Positions 27,884-36,131 of a stretch of DNA of 64,000 nt are shown in pieces. The position numbers and the translations under genes are program-made. This DNA is from CAWJJM01 sp963843275 (GTDB taxonomy: Bacteria > Acidobacteriota > Thermoanaerobaculia > Multivoradales > JBCCEF01), in assembly GCA_963843275.1 (NCBI GenBank), contig CAWJJM010000004.1:248001-312000 (forward strand). Direction: 5' to 3'. The stretch's first letter is position 1. Every line of letters begins with the position of its first letter. The notes under the pieces were generated by a model. It saw only the letters and a list, made by a program, of their open reading frames with translations, made no database searches and was not told the origin of the DNA.

Positions 27884-29088
27884 GCGGCGCGCGAGCCCGG
27901 CGGCCGCACGTCGCGCTGGTCGGCAGCCGCGGCATCCCCGGCCGCTACGGCGGCTACGAGACCTTCGCCGAGGAGCTGGCGGTGCGGCTGGTCGAGCGCG
28001 GCTGGCGGGTCACCGTCTACGGGCGGTCGCACGTGGTCCCGCCCCAGCTCACCGGCTACCTGGGCGTCGACCTGGTGGTGCTGCCGACGGTGCGCAGCAA
28101 GTACCTCGACACGCCGGTGCACACGTTGCTGTCGAGCCTCCACCTGGGGCGGCGCAGCGGCGTCGAGCCGGTCGACGCGGCGCTGGTGGTCAACTCCGCC
28201 AACGCGCTGTTCGTCCCGCTGCTGCGCCACGCCGGCGTGCCGACCGCCCTGCACGTCGACGGCATCGAGAAGCGGCGCGCCAAGTGGGGGGCCCCCGGGC
28301 GCGCCGTCTACGCGCTGTCGGAGCGGCTGGCCTGCGTCCTCCCCGACGCCCTGGTCACCGACGCCGAGGTCATCCGGCGTCACTACCGCGAGCGCTACGG
28401 GGTCGACTCGTGGTCGATCGCCTACGGGGTCGACCCGCGCCCGGCGGCCGCCGAGGGCGCCGAGGTGCGCCGCCGGCTCGGCCTCGAGGACCGCGGCTAC
28501 TTCCTCTACGTCAGCCGCTTCGAGCCGGAGAACAACCCGCACCGGGTGGTCGAGGCCTACCGGGCGGTGGGCGGCGACCTGCCCCTGGTGATGGTGGGCG
28601 GCGCCCCCTACGCCGAGCGCTTCATCGCCCGATTCCGCGCCGCCGCCGACCCGCGGGTGGTCTTCCCGGGGGCGATCTACGGCGAGGGCTACCGGGAGCT
28701 GCTCGCCCACGCCCTGGCCTACGTCCACGCCACCGAGGTGGGCGGCACCCACCCCGCCCTGGTCGAGGCGATGGGCTACGGCAACTGCCTGCTGGTCAAC
28801 GACACCCCGGAGAACCGCGAGGTGGCCGGATCGGCGGCGCTCTACTTCCGCGCCGCCGATCCGGAGAGCCTCGCCGCGCGCTGCGAGGCGGTGCGGCGCG
28901 ACCCCGCGGCGGCGCGCGAGCGCGGCCGCCGCGCCGCCGCACGGGCCGCGGAGCGCTACGGCTGGGAGGCCGTCGTCGACCGCTACGAGGAGCTCTTCCG
29001 CCACCTGATCGGCGGCCGGCCGGCGCCGCCCGGTCACCGCGGACGGCCACCGGCGTGGACGATTCCGCCCGCCGCTCCGTTACAATAG
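27880..29088 (+). CDS. GT4 glycosyltransferase (DUF1972/rhamnosyltransferase type)
   Basis: 402 aa from the GTG overlapping the upstream stop by 4 bases. A GT-B fold with an N-terminal acceptor domain beginning VALVGSRGIPGRYGGYETFAEELAVRL, the classic DUF1972 opening. The C-terminal donor domain has LYVSRFEPENNPHRVVEAY and the nucleotide-sugar signature EVGGTHPALVEAMGYGNCLL, with Glu of the EX7E-type motif. Such enzymes often transfer rhamnose or galactose during EPS or O-antigen assembly. The last ~20 residues are Pro-rich, and a -10-like sequence for the next gene overlaps the 3' end. Confidence 0.9.
   Translation: MSGARARRPHVALVGSRGIPGRYGGYETFAEELAVRLVERGWRVTVYGRSHVVPPQLTGYLGVDLVVLPTVRSKYLDTPVHTLLSSLHLGRRSGVEPVDAALVVNSANALFVPLLRHAGVPTALHVDGIEKRRAKWGAPGRAVYALSERLACVLPDALVTDAEVIRRHYRERYGVDSWSIAYGVDPRPAAAEGAEVRRRLGLEDRGYFLYVSRFEPENNPHRVVEAYRAVGGDLPLVMVGGAPYAERFIARFRAAADPRVVFPGAIYGEGYRELLAHALAYVHATEVGGTHPALVEAMGYGNCLLVNDTPENREVAGSAALYFRAADPESLAARCEAVRRDPAAARERGRRAAARAAERYGWEAVVDRYEELFRHLIGGRPAPPGHRGRPPAWTIPPAAPLQ
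29081..29086 (+). promoter_or_regulatory. Putative internal promoter -10 (TACAAT)
   Basis: TACAAT overlaps the last codons of the GT4 gene. It is followed by a 44-nt leader without a Shine-Dalgarno before the glycosylphosphotransferase ATG. A weak TGGACG at 29056-29061 is the only -35 candidate (19-nt spacing). It may let the second half of the operon be expressed separately. Confidence 0.4.
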
Positions 29089-29130
29089 GCAACCGGACAC
29101 GGGAGACGCCGCCCACCTCGCCTCCGCCCC

Positions 29131-30585
29131 ATGCTGAAAGAACGCGCGCGGATCCTCACCGTCACGATCTTCGCGCTCGACCTGACGGTCGTCGCGGCCT
29201 CCTTCTTCACCGCCTACTGGCTGCGCGACGCGCTGCTGCCGCGCCTCTGGGAGGGCGCCTTCACCGGCCGCTTCTACCCCCTGGGCGCCTACCTGCCGCT
29301 GCTGCCGCTGGCGCTGGTGATCTGGGGGGCCCTGCTGCTGTCGTCCGGCAGCTACCGCTCGCACCGCACCGTGCCGCTGGTCGACGAGGCCTGGGGCGTG
29401 ATCCGGGTGTCGTTCCTGGGCGCCTCCATCCTCACCCTGGTCATCTTCGGCCTGCGCCTGGGCGAGCGGCTGCTCGAGGACCAGATCAGCCGCTCGTGGA
29501 TCCTGCTGTTCGCCCTGCTGTCCTGCCTGCTGCTGCTGAGCGAGAAGCTGGCCATCCGCCTCACCTCGCGGTACGTGCGCAGCCGCGGCCTGAACTACCG
29601 CAGCATCCTGATCGTCGGCACCGACGCCACGGCGCTCGGCATCGCCCAGTCGATCGACCAGCACCGCTTCTGGGGCTTCCGGCTGCTCGGCTTCGTCCGC
29701 ACCGGCGAGGCCGAGCCGGGGCGGATCGTGTCCGACCGCCACCCCGTGCTCGGCGACCTCGCCGACCTGCCGCGGCTGATCGAGGAGCACCCGGTGGACG
29801 ACGTCATCTTCGCCGTCCGGCGCCGCGAGCTCGACCGCATGGAGGAGATCTTCGAGATCCTCCAGGAGCTCGGCATCCGCACCCGCTTCGCCATGGACCT
29901 GTTCCCCAACGTCCGGGCCCGGGTGCAGCTCGAAGACCTCGACGGCATGCCGCTGCTGACCTTCTCGACCACGCCGACGAGCCCGCTGCAGCTGATGGCC
30001 AAGCGGCTCACCGACGTCGCCGTCTCCACCCTGCTGCTGGTCCTCGGCCTCCCCCTGGTCGTGGTCATCGCCGGCCTGATCAAGCTCACCTCGGGCGGCG
30101 CGGTCCTGTTCCGCCAGACCCGCTGCGGCCTCAACGGCCGCTACTTCACGCTCTACAAGTTCCGCACGATGGTGCACGACGCCGAGCTGCGGCGCCGCGA
30201 GATCCTGCACCTCAACGAGATGCAGGGCCCGGCGTTCAAGCTGCGCCGCGACCCGCGGGTGACCCGGCTCGGACGGCTGCTGCGCAAGTTCAGCCTCGAC
30301 GAGCTGCCGCAGCTCTGGAACGTGCTGCGCGGCGACATGAGCCTGGTCGGCCCGCGGCCGCCCATCCCCGAGGAGGTCGCCCAGTACCAGCGCTGGCAGC
30401 GGCGCCGCTTGTCGATGAAGCCGGGGCTCACCTGCCTGTGGCAGATCAGCGGCCGCAACCAGGTCGACTTCGACCGCTGGATGGAGCTCGATCTCGAGTA
30501 CATCGACTCCTGGTCGCCGCTGCTCGACCTGAAGATCCTGCTCAAGACCATCCCCGTCGTCCTCAGCGGCAGGGGCGCCTCGTAG
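29131..30585 (+). CDS. Polyprenyl glycosylphosphotransferase (WcaJ/WbaP/CpsE type)
   Basis: 484 aa initiating phosphoglycosyltransferase of the glycan operon; loads the first sugar-1-phosphate onto undecaprenyl phosphate at the inner membrane. Four N-terminal helices (residues ~10-145) are followed by a CoA-binding-like Rossmann domain (SILIVGTDATALGIAQSI). A re-entrant membrane helix then leads to the bac_transf catalytic domain. This shows LFRQTRCGLNGRYFTLYKFRTM, the catalytic Asp-Glu in KFSLDELPQLWNVLRGDMS and GPRPPIPEE, then KPGLTCLWQISGRNQVDFD. Length and order match large PGT family members. The sugar (glucose, galactose or other) is not predictable. This is the gene that most clearly marks the cluster as EPS/capsule/O-antigen synthesis. 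Confidence 0.95.
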   Translation: MLKERARILTVTIFALDLTVVAASFFTAYWLRDALLPRLWEGAFTGRFYPLGAYLPLLPLALVIWGALLLSSGSYRSHRTVPLVDEAWGVIRVSFLGASILTLVIFGLRLGERLLEDQISRSWILLFALLSCLLLLSEKLAIRLTSRYVRSRGLNYRSILIVGTDATALGIAQSIDQHRFWGFRLLGFVRTGEAEPGRIVSDRHPVLGDLADLPRLIEEHPVDDVIFAVRRRELDRMEEIFEILQELGIRTRFAMDLFPNVRARVQLEDLDGMPLLTFSTTPTSPLQLMAKRLTDVAVSTLLLVLGLPLVVVIAGLIKLTSGGAVLFRQTRCGLNGRYFTLYKFRTMVHDAELRRREILHLNEMQGPAFKLRRDPRVTRLGRLLRKFSLDELPQLWNVLRGDMSLVGPRPPIPEEVAQYQRWQRRRLSMKPGLTCLWQISGRNQVDFDRWMELDLEYIDSWSPLLDLKILLKTIPVVLSGRGAS

Positions 30586-30614
30586 CGGGCCGGGTCCCCG
30601 CGGGCGGAGCAGCG

Positions 30615-31592
30615 GTGCACGAGCGCGGTGCGGCGGCGGGTGGGGTCACGGCCGAGCCGGCGGCGAGCGTCGTCGTCCCGGCCTACGACGCCGCGGCCTC
30701 GATCCGCCGCGCGCTCGGCTCCCTCGCCGCCCAGCGGACCGCCGAGCCGTTCGAGGTGATCCTGGTGTGGAGCGGCGAGGACGCCACGCCCGAGATCGCG
30801 CGGCGGGAGTTCCCCTGGGTGCGCCGCATCGGCCGGACCGGCAGGATCCCCACGGGCGCGGCGCGCAACCTGGGCATCGCCGCCGCCGCCGGCCGCGTCG
30901 TCGCCTTCCTCGCCGCCGACTGCACGGCGGACCCGGACTGGCTCGGCCGGCGGATCGCGGCCCACCGCGAGGGCTTCGCCTGCGTCGGGGGCGCCATCCG
31001 TCCGGCCGACCCCGTCAACGCCTGGGCCGAGGCCAGCCATCTGCTCGAGTACAGCGCCGGACTGCCGTCGCGGCCGCGCGAGGTGGTCTCCGAGCCGATC
31101 TACCAGCTCTCCTTCGATCGCGAGATCTTCGACCGCTTCGGCCTCTACGACCCACAGCTGGTGCGCGGCGAGGACACGCAGCTCAACTGGCGCCTGGCGC
31201 GCGCCGGGATCCCCTTCCTCTTCGACCCGGCGATCGTCATCGCCCACCCGGGGCCGACCACCGCGGGGGAGTTCTGGCGCCACCAGGAGGACCACGGCCG
31301 CTGGTTCGGGTGGCTGGCGCGCCGGGTCGAGGTGCCGGGCGTGGAGGGGCGCGGCGTCCTGCGCCACCTCCGGCTGGTCGCCCTCTACCCGGCGGTGCGC
31401 GTCGTCCGGCTGCTGCGGCGGGTGGCGGCGTGGGACCGCTCCCGGCTCGGCCGCGTCCTGCGGCTCCAGCCGCGGATCCTGTTCGGCGTCGCCGCCGCCA
31501 CCTGGGGGCTGGTGCGCGGCCTCTCCGGACCGCTGCCGGAGGGCGTCCCGGACGGCGGCGAAGGGGCGCCGCCGGAGGGGCCCGAGGGATGA
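30615..31592 (+). CDS. GT2 glycosyltransferase
   Basis: 325 aa from a GTG with GGAG 5 nt upstream. The GT-A fold opens ASVVVPAYDAAASIRRALGS (about residue 19), then PTGAARNLGIAAAAGRVVAFLAADC with a DxD-like Asp/Cys end (ADCTADPDW). The acceptor-side GEDTQLNWRLARAG motif follows, then a basic C-terminal region with a possible amphipathic helix (LRLVALYPAVRVVRLLRRV). It is a typical EPS-cluster enzyme. The stop overlaps the next ATG by 4 bases. Donor and linkage unknown. Confidence 0.87.
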   Translation: MHERGAAAGGVTAEPAASVVVPAYDAAASIRRALGSLAAQRTAEPFEVILVWSGEDATPEIARREFPWVRRIGRTGRIPTGAARNLGIAAAAGRVVAFLAADCTADPDWLGRRIAAHREGFACVGGAIRPADPVNAWAEASHLLEYSAGLPSRPREVVSEPIYQLSFDREIFDRFGLYDPQLVRGEDTQLNWRLARAGIPFLFDPAIVIAHPGPTTAGEFWRHQEDHGRWFGWLARRVEVPGVEGRGVLRHLRLVALYPAVRVVRLLRRVAAWDRSRLGRVLRLQPRILFGVAAATWGLVRGLSGPLPEGVPDGGEGAPPEGPEG

Positions 31593-33091
31593 CCACCGCG
31601 GTCGGCATCCTCGACCGCGACGCGTGGACGGCGAACACCGACGTGCTGGTGGTCGTCGACCCCCGTCGGCGACGGCTGACCTGGGTGCCCCGCGACCTCT
31701 GGTGCCCGGGCCTCGGCGACCGGGTCAACGCCGCGCTCGCCCGCGGCGGCCACCCGGCCGTCCGCGCCGCCCTCGCCGAGCACGGGCTGAGGGTCGACCA
31801 CGGCGTCTACCTGCGGCGGGCGGCGACCGAGCGCTTCCTGGCCACCTGCACGGTCCGCGTGCCGGTGCCGCGCCGGCTCGAGTTCTACTATCCGCTGACC
31901 CCCACGGCACCCCTCGAGGAGGGGGTCAAGATCGTCACCTTCGAGCCCCCGGAGGAGAGCCTCTCCGGCGAGCGCATCCACCAGTGGATCGGGGCGCGCA
32001 GCGCCGTGCCCGAGGGGGGCACGGACCTCGACCGGATCGAGCGGCAGCAGTGCTTCCTGCGCCGGCTGCTGCAGGCGGGCGGCGACCTCACGCCCGTCCT
32101 CTCCGACCCCGAGCGGGTTCGGGTGAGCGGGCCGGCGGCGCTCGCGGAGCTCGGCGCGGTGCGCCCGGGCTGGCGCTTCGCCACCCACGACGCGGTGGTG
32201 CCGGCCACCGTCGCCGGCCGGGAGGTGCTCCTCGCCGACCTCCGCCCTCCCCTGTTGCGCCGGCTCGCCCGCCTGCGGCCGACCGTCGCCCGGGCCGTCA
32301 CCGCCCGCACCGGCCGCCACGTCCACCGCCTGCTGGTGATCCCGTCGGGGACGGCCCGCCGGGCGCCCGAACCGCGGCGGGTGCGCCTGCTCGCGGTCGT
32401 CGCCGTGCACGACGAGGCGGACCGCCTGCCGGGCCTGCTCGCCAACCTGGCACCCCAGGTCGACGGCATCGTGGCGTTGGACGACGGGTCGTCCGACGGC
32501 TCCGGCGACCTGCTGGCGGCGCATCCGGCGGTCGTCGAGGTGCTGCGCAACCCGCCCACGCGGCCCCGTTGGGACGAGCCCGCCAACCACCGCCGCCTGG
32601 TGCAGGCGGCGCACCGCCACGGCGCCGAGTGGATCCTCGCCGTCGACGCCGACGAGCGCCTGGAGCGGGAGTTCCGCGCCCGCGCCGAGCGGGTGATCCG
32701 CCGCGGCCGCCGGCTGGGCCTGGAGGCGTACGCCGTCCGCCTCCGCGAGCTGTGGGGCTCGGCGACGACCTACCGAGCCGACGGACGCTGGGGGCGCAAG
32801 AAGGTGGTGCGCCTGTTCCGCGCCCTCCCCGACCATCGCTTCGACCTGCGCCCCCTACACGGCGGCAAGGGCCCCCGCCAGGCCCGCGTCCTCGGCGGCT
32901 GGCCCGGCGCCGACCTCGAGCTCTACCATCTGCGGATGATCGCTCCGCAGGACCGCGCGGCGCGCCGGCGGCGCTACGAGCGGCTCGATCCCGAGAGCCG
33001 CTGGCAGCCCGGCGTGGGCTACGCCTACCTCACCGACGAGACCGGGTTGCGCCTGCGCCGGGTCGACCCCCGGCGCGGCTTCGCGGACTGA
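31589..33091 (+). CDS. LCP (LytR-CpsA-Psr)-like domain fused to a GT2 glycosyltransferase
   Basis: 500 aa, last gene of the glycan operon, ATG overlapping the upstream stop. Residues ~1-165 read like an LCP phosphotransferase: NTDVLVVVDPRRRRLTWVPR then Asp36 (the PRD motif, Pro34-Arg35-Asp36), RVNAAL, GLRVDHGVYL, LSGERIHQWIGARS and the closing DRIERQQCFLRRLL (Asp148-Arg149 ... Arg152-Gln153-Gln154). Residues ~265-480 are a GT2 domain with VVAVHDEADRLPGLLANLA, DDGSSDGS and Asp353-Ala-Asp355. LCP enzymes normally sit outside the membrane behind an N-terminal helix and attach glycopolymers to peptidoglycan or other acceptors. Here there is no signal or membrane segment, so the protein should be cytoplasmic. 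The fusion is not one I know. Whether the LCP part is catalytic or only binds polyprenyl pyrophosphate is open. Confidence 0.75.
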   Translation: MTTAVGILDRDAWTANTDVLVVVDPRRRRLTWVPRDLWCPGLGDRVNAALARGGHPAVRAALAEHGLRVDHGVYLRRAATERFLATCTVRVPVPRRLEFYYPLTPTAPLEEGVKIVTFEPPEESLSGERIHQWIGARSAVPEGGTDLDRIERQQCFLRRLLQAGGDLTPVLSDPERVRVSGPAALAELGAVRPGWRFATHDAVVPATVAGREVLLADLRPPLLRRLARLRPTVARAVTARTGRHVHRLLVIPSGTARRAPEPRRVRLLAVVAVHDEADRLPGLLANLAPQVDGIVALDDGSSDGSGDLLAAHPAVVEVLRNPPTRPRWDEPANHRRLVQAAHRHGAEWILAVDADERLEREFRARAERVIRRGRRLGLEAYAVRLRELWGSATTYRADGRWGRKKVVRLFRALPDHRFDLRPLHGGKGPRQARVLGGWPGADLELYHLRMIAPQDRAARRRRYERLDPESRWQPGVGYAYLTDETGLRLRRVDPRRGFAD

Positions 33092-33152
33092 GCGGGTGCG
33101 CGGGGCCCACGCCACGCGCGGCGCCCGGCGATCCCTTCAATCTAGAATGTGG

Positions 33153-33158
33153 TACAAA
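33153..33158 (+). promoter_or_regulatory. Putative -10 (TACAAA) of the padR gene, leaderless spacing
   Basis: TACAAA ends 7 nt before the padR ATG, within an unusually AT-rich stretch (33136-33160) that also holds TAGAAT at 33143-33148. A start at +7 would make the transcript leaderless; no Shine-Dalgarno is present. PadR proteins usually bind their own promoter, so the operator should also lie here. Confidence 0.45.
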
Positions 33159-33165
33159 TAGCCGC

Positions 33166-33492
33166 ATGGCGGACGCACGGCTCGGCGGGTTCGAGGAGCT
33201 GGTGCTGCTGGCGGTGGCCGGGCTCGACGGCGCGGGCTACGGGGTCACCCTGCAGGAGCACCTGGAGGCGCTGTCGGGCCATCCGATCGCCCTGGGCGCC
33301 GTGTACACCACGCTGGACCGGCTCGAGCGCAAGCGGCTCGTCGCCTCGCGGATGGCCGATCCCACCGGCGAGCGCGGCGGGCGCCGCAAGCGCCTCTACC
33401 GCATCACCGCCGCCGGCAGCTCCTCCCTCGACTCCATGCGGCGCATCCGCAGCAGCCTGTGGCGGGCGATCGACCGGCCGGTGCACCCGTGA
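33166..33492 (+). CDS. PadR family transcriptional regulator
   Basis: 108 aa, the normal size of short (PadR-s2-like) members. Winged-helix: LGGFEELVLLAVAGLDGAGY, then the recognition helix region ALGAVYTTLDRLERKRLV and the wing GGRRKRLYRITAAG, then a C-terminal dimerisation helix (SMRRIRSSLWRAI). PadR repressors release DNA on binding a ligand or when a membrane stress arises. The stop overlaps the start of the membrane metallopeptidase by 4 bases, so regulator and peptidase are made together. In Acidobacteriota the same PadR class is commonly paired with ABC permeases that have a prefix domain. Confidence 0.93.
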   Translation: MADARLGGFEELVLLAVAGLDGAGYGVTLQEHLEALSGHPIALGAVYTTLDRLERKRLVASRMADPTGERGGRRKRLYRITAAGSSSLDSMRRIRSSLWRAIDRPVHP

Positions 33493-35309
33493 CCGGCCGC
33501 GGCCGCTGGATCGTCTGGCTGTGCACGCCCGGACGGGCCGAGGAGATGCTGGGCGACCTCGCGGAGCTGCACGCCCGCCGGCGGCGCGACCGCGGGCGGC
33601 TGGCCGCCTGGAGCCGCACCGCGCTCGACGTCGCCAGCGTCTGCCTGCTGCGGTCGCGGGCCTGGAGCTGGTCGGGCTCCCAGCGGCTCCAGGCCAGCGC
33701 CCTGCTCTCCCTGCCGCTGCTGCTCGCCCTCGGCCTGGCGCTGTCGCCGGCGCCGACGCGGGTGATCCAGGCCCACGACCCGGCCGGCCGCTTCACGCTG
33801 CGGATGCGCGGCGACCGTCTGCTCGGCGCCAGCGTCGACGGCGTCGCCCTGCCCTCCCGGCGGCTCGAGCAGCGCGGGCGCCGGCTGATCCTGCGCGGAG
33901 CGGACGGCGGCCGCGACCTCGTGCTCCGGGTCACGCCCGGGCACGGCATCCGTTGGACCGCGCGCCGGCCGGCGGCGGCCGGCGGCGGGGGGGCGGCGGC
34001 CGCCGCCGCGAGCCCCCGCGCCGACCCGGCGCGCCGCGAGCCGCCGGCGATCGACCTCGAGCAGGCGCGCCGGGAGCTGGCGGAGATCGCCGCGGCCAGC
34101 GCCGCCGAGGGCGGCCGGCGGTGGGGCGAGCCGCTCTACGGACCGCTGCTCCTCGTCGACCGCGCCTCGCGGCAGGTGGTCGCCAACGTTCCCGACGCCG
34201 GCGGCCGGTTGGCCCGGCGGGGCGATCTCTACGCCGGCACCCTGCCGCCGGAGGAGAACGTGGCCAACACCGCCCTCGAGTGGAGCGGCGTCACCTGGTC
34301 GATGCTGATCTGGCCGCTGCCCGACGAGGTCCACGCCCGCCGCCGGCTGGTCTTCCACGAGCTCTTCCACCGCCTGCAGCGGAGATGGGGATGGGCGCTG
34401 GGCGACCCGGCCAACCCGCAGCTCGCCACGCGCGACGGACGCATCTGGACGCGCCTGGAGTGGCGCGCCCTGGCCGCGGCCCTGCTCCACCACGGCGCGG
34501 CACGCCGCGCCGCCGTCGCCGACGCCCTGACCTTCCGCGCCCGGCGCCACCGGCTCTTCCCGGGCGCGGCGGACGAGGAGCGGGCGCTCGAGCTCAACGA
34601 GGGACTGGCCGAGTACACCGGGCTGGCGATGAGCGGCCTGCCGCCGGACGTCCTCCCCGATCGCGCCGCCGTCGGGCTGGCGCAACGCGAGGGGGCGGAG
34701 AGCCTCTCGCGCTCCTTCGCCTACGCTTCCGGTCCCGCGTACGGCCTCCTGCTCGACGCCACCGGCGACGCCTGGCGCCGGAACCTCTCCCCGACGACCG
34801 ACCTGGCCCGCCTGCTGCGCTCCCGGATGCGGCTGCCGCCGCCCGACCCCGCCAGCGCCGAGGGGCGCTGGGACGCCTACGACGGCGCGCGGATCGTCGC
34901 CGAGGAGAGCCGGCTGGCCGAGCGCCGCGACGCCGAGCTCGCGCGGCTGCGCGCGGCGCTGGTCGAGGGTCCGGTGCTGCGGCTGCCGGCCGACCCCGAG
35001 CTGCGCTACTCCTTCGACCCCGACGACGCGACGCCGCTGCCGGCGGCGGGAACGGCCTACGGCTCGGCCCGGGTGACCGCCTCCTGGGGGGTGCTGACGG
35101 TGGCCGGCGGCGGCGTGCTGCTGGCCCGCGGCGAAGAGGGCGTCACCGGCGTGGTGGTCCCGCTCGACCATCCGGTGGACGCTCCACCCACCGCCGGCCA
35201 GGGGTGGTCGGTCGAGCTCGCCCCCGGCTGGCGCATCGAGCCCGGTCCCCGCCCCGGCGACTGGCGGGTGCGGCCGCCGTCGGTCTCCGCCCCCGACCCG
35301 CCGCGTTGA
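33489..35309 (+). CDS. Membrane-anchored zinc metallopeptidase (gluzincin-like) with permease-prefix-like N-terminus
   Basis: 606 aa from the GTG that overlaps the padR stop. Residues ~8-60 (VWLCTPGRAEEMLGDLAELH, then a basic RRRRDRGRLAAWSR helix) resemble the short permease prefix domain found in front of MacB/FtsX-type ABC permeases. One membrane helix follows (ALLSLPLLLALGLALS, about residues 75-90), and the rest should be periplasmic. The zinc site is His290-Glu291-Leu-Phe-His294 in VFHELFHRLQRRWG, with Glu371 in ELNEGLAEYTG as the likely third ligand, a gluzincin arrangement. An Ala/Gly-rich linker lies at ~155-180 and a beta-rich C-terminus at ~490-606. I know no named family with this order. 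PadR control suggests a stress or antibiotic response, by loose analogy with BlaR1/MecR1; inference only. Confidence 0.72.
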   Translation: MTGRGRWIVWLCTPGRAEEMLGDLAELHARRRRDRGRLAAWSRTALDVASVCLLRSRAWSWSGSQRLQASALLSLPLLLALGLALSPAPTRVIQAHDPAGRFTLRMRGDRLLGASVDGVALPSRRLEQRGRRLILRGADGGRDLVLRVTPGHGIRWTARRPAAAGGGGAAAAAASPRADPARREPPAIDLEQARRELAEIAAASAAEGGRRWGEPLYGPLLLVDRASRQVVANVPDAGGRLARRGDLYAGTLPPEENVANTALEWSGVTWSMLIWPLPDEVHARRRLVFHELFHRLQRRWGWALGDPANPQLATRDGRIWTRLEWRALAAALLHHGAARRAAVADALTFRARRHRLFPGAADEERALELNEGLAEYTGLAMSGLPPDVLPDRAAVGLAQREGAESLSRSFAYASGPAYGLLLDATGDAWRRNLSPTTDLARLLRSRMRLPPPDPASAEGRWDAYDGARIVAEESRLAERRDAELARLRAALVEGPVLRLPADPELRYSFDPDDATPLPAAGTAYGSARVTASWGVLTVAGGGVLLARGEEGVTGVVVPLDHPVDAPPTAGQGWSVELAPGWRIEPGPRPGDWRVRPPSVSAPDPPR

Positions 35310-35393
35310 CGCCCCGGCTCCCGGCGGCGGCGCCCCCCGCCCCTCGCGCCCGGCGGCGGAATTTCGCTCCCGGGCGCCCCCGTTGCGCCACCA

Positions 35394-35399
35394 TAGAAT
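35394..35399 (+). promoter_or_regulatory. Putative -10 (TAGAAT) with leaderless spacing, LON-domain gene
   Basis: TAGAAT ends 7 nt before the ATG at 35407, the same spacing as for padR. No Shine-Dalgarno and no clear -35 are visible. Confidence 0.4.
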
Positions 35400-35406
35400 G
35401 GTGTCG

Positions 35407-36099
35407 ATGTCCGCACTCTCCGACCCGGGCTTCGAGCAGCTCCCCGACGTGCTGCCCCTGTTCCCGCTCACCGGCTCGCTGCTGCTGCCCGGCAACTACA
35501 TGCCGCTCAACGTGTTCGAGCCGCGCTACCGCCACATGGTGGAGGACCTCGCCGCGACGGCTCCCTACCTGGGGATGATCCAGCCGGTGGTGCCGCGCAA
35601 CGACAACCGGCCCGACCCGCTGGCCGAGACCGACCATCCGCGCCTGTACTCGGTGGGTTGCGCCGGCCGCCTGGAGCGCTGCGAGCCCCAGGACGACGGG
35701 CGCTACCTGATCCTGCTCAAGGGGGTGTGCCGCTTCCGGGCGGTCGACGAGCTGCCGCCGCAGCGCGGATACCGCCGGGTGCGGGTGGACTACGCCGAGT
35801 TCCAGGCCGACCTGGTCGAGCCCGAGCTGCGCCTCGACCGCGACCCGCTGCTCGGGGCGCTGCGCGATTTCGCGCAGCAGCGCCACCTGGAGTTCGACCT
35901 CGAGCGGCTCGAGACGCTGCCCGGGGTGGCGCTGCTCAACGGGCTGTCGGTGGCGCTGCCGTTCTCCCCGGGCGAGAAGCAGGCGCTGCTCGAGGCCGAA
36001 GGCCCCGCCGAGCGGCGCGACCTGCTGCTGTCGCTGATGGGCATGGGGTTCGCGCCCCGCCCGGACGAAGAGATGTTCACCCCGCCGCCCGTCAACTGA
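35407..36099 (+). CDS. Stand-alone LON substrate-binding (LON_N) domain protein
   Basis: 230 aa from the ATG at 35407 (ATG 35398 and GTG 35401 are alternatives). It has the Lon N-terminal beta-barrel: LPLFPLTGSLLLPGNYMPLNVFEPRYRHMV, then GCAGRLERCEPQDDGRYLILLKGVCRFR. A helical bundle follows (PLLGALRDFAQQRHLEFDLERL). There is no AAA+ or protease part, so it is a YcfN/CRBN-like stand-alone member that may bind proteins or peptides. Function in bacteria is largely unknown. Its stop is immediately followed by the HflX reading frame, which suggests coupling. Confidence 0.88.
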   Translation: MSALSDPGFEQLPDVLPLFPLTGSLLLPGNYMPLNVFEPRYRHMVEDLAATAPYLGMIQPVVPRNDNRPDPLAETDHPRLYSVGCAGRLERCEPQDDGRYLILLKGVCRFRAVDELPPQRGYRRVRVDYAEFQADLVEPELRLDRDPLLGALRDFAQQRHLEFDLERLETLPGVALLNGLSVALPFSPGEKQALLEAEGPAERRDLLLSLMGMGFAPRPDEEMFTPPPVN

Positions 36100-36131
36100 A
36101 GGGTCGCGACGACCCGACCTCGAGGCACACC

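Noticed and set aside
24231..33091. Recent horizontal transfer of the EPS operon
   Set aside because: Base composition and codon use match the flanks, and no tRNA, integrase or repeat borders the cluster.
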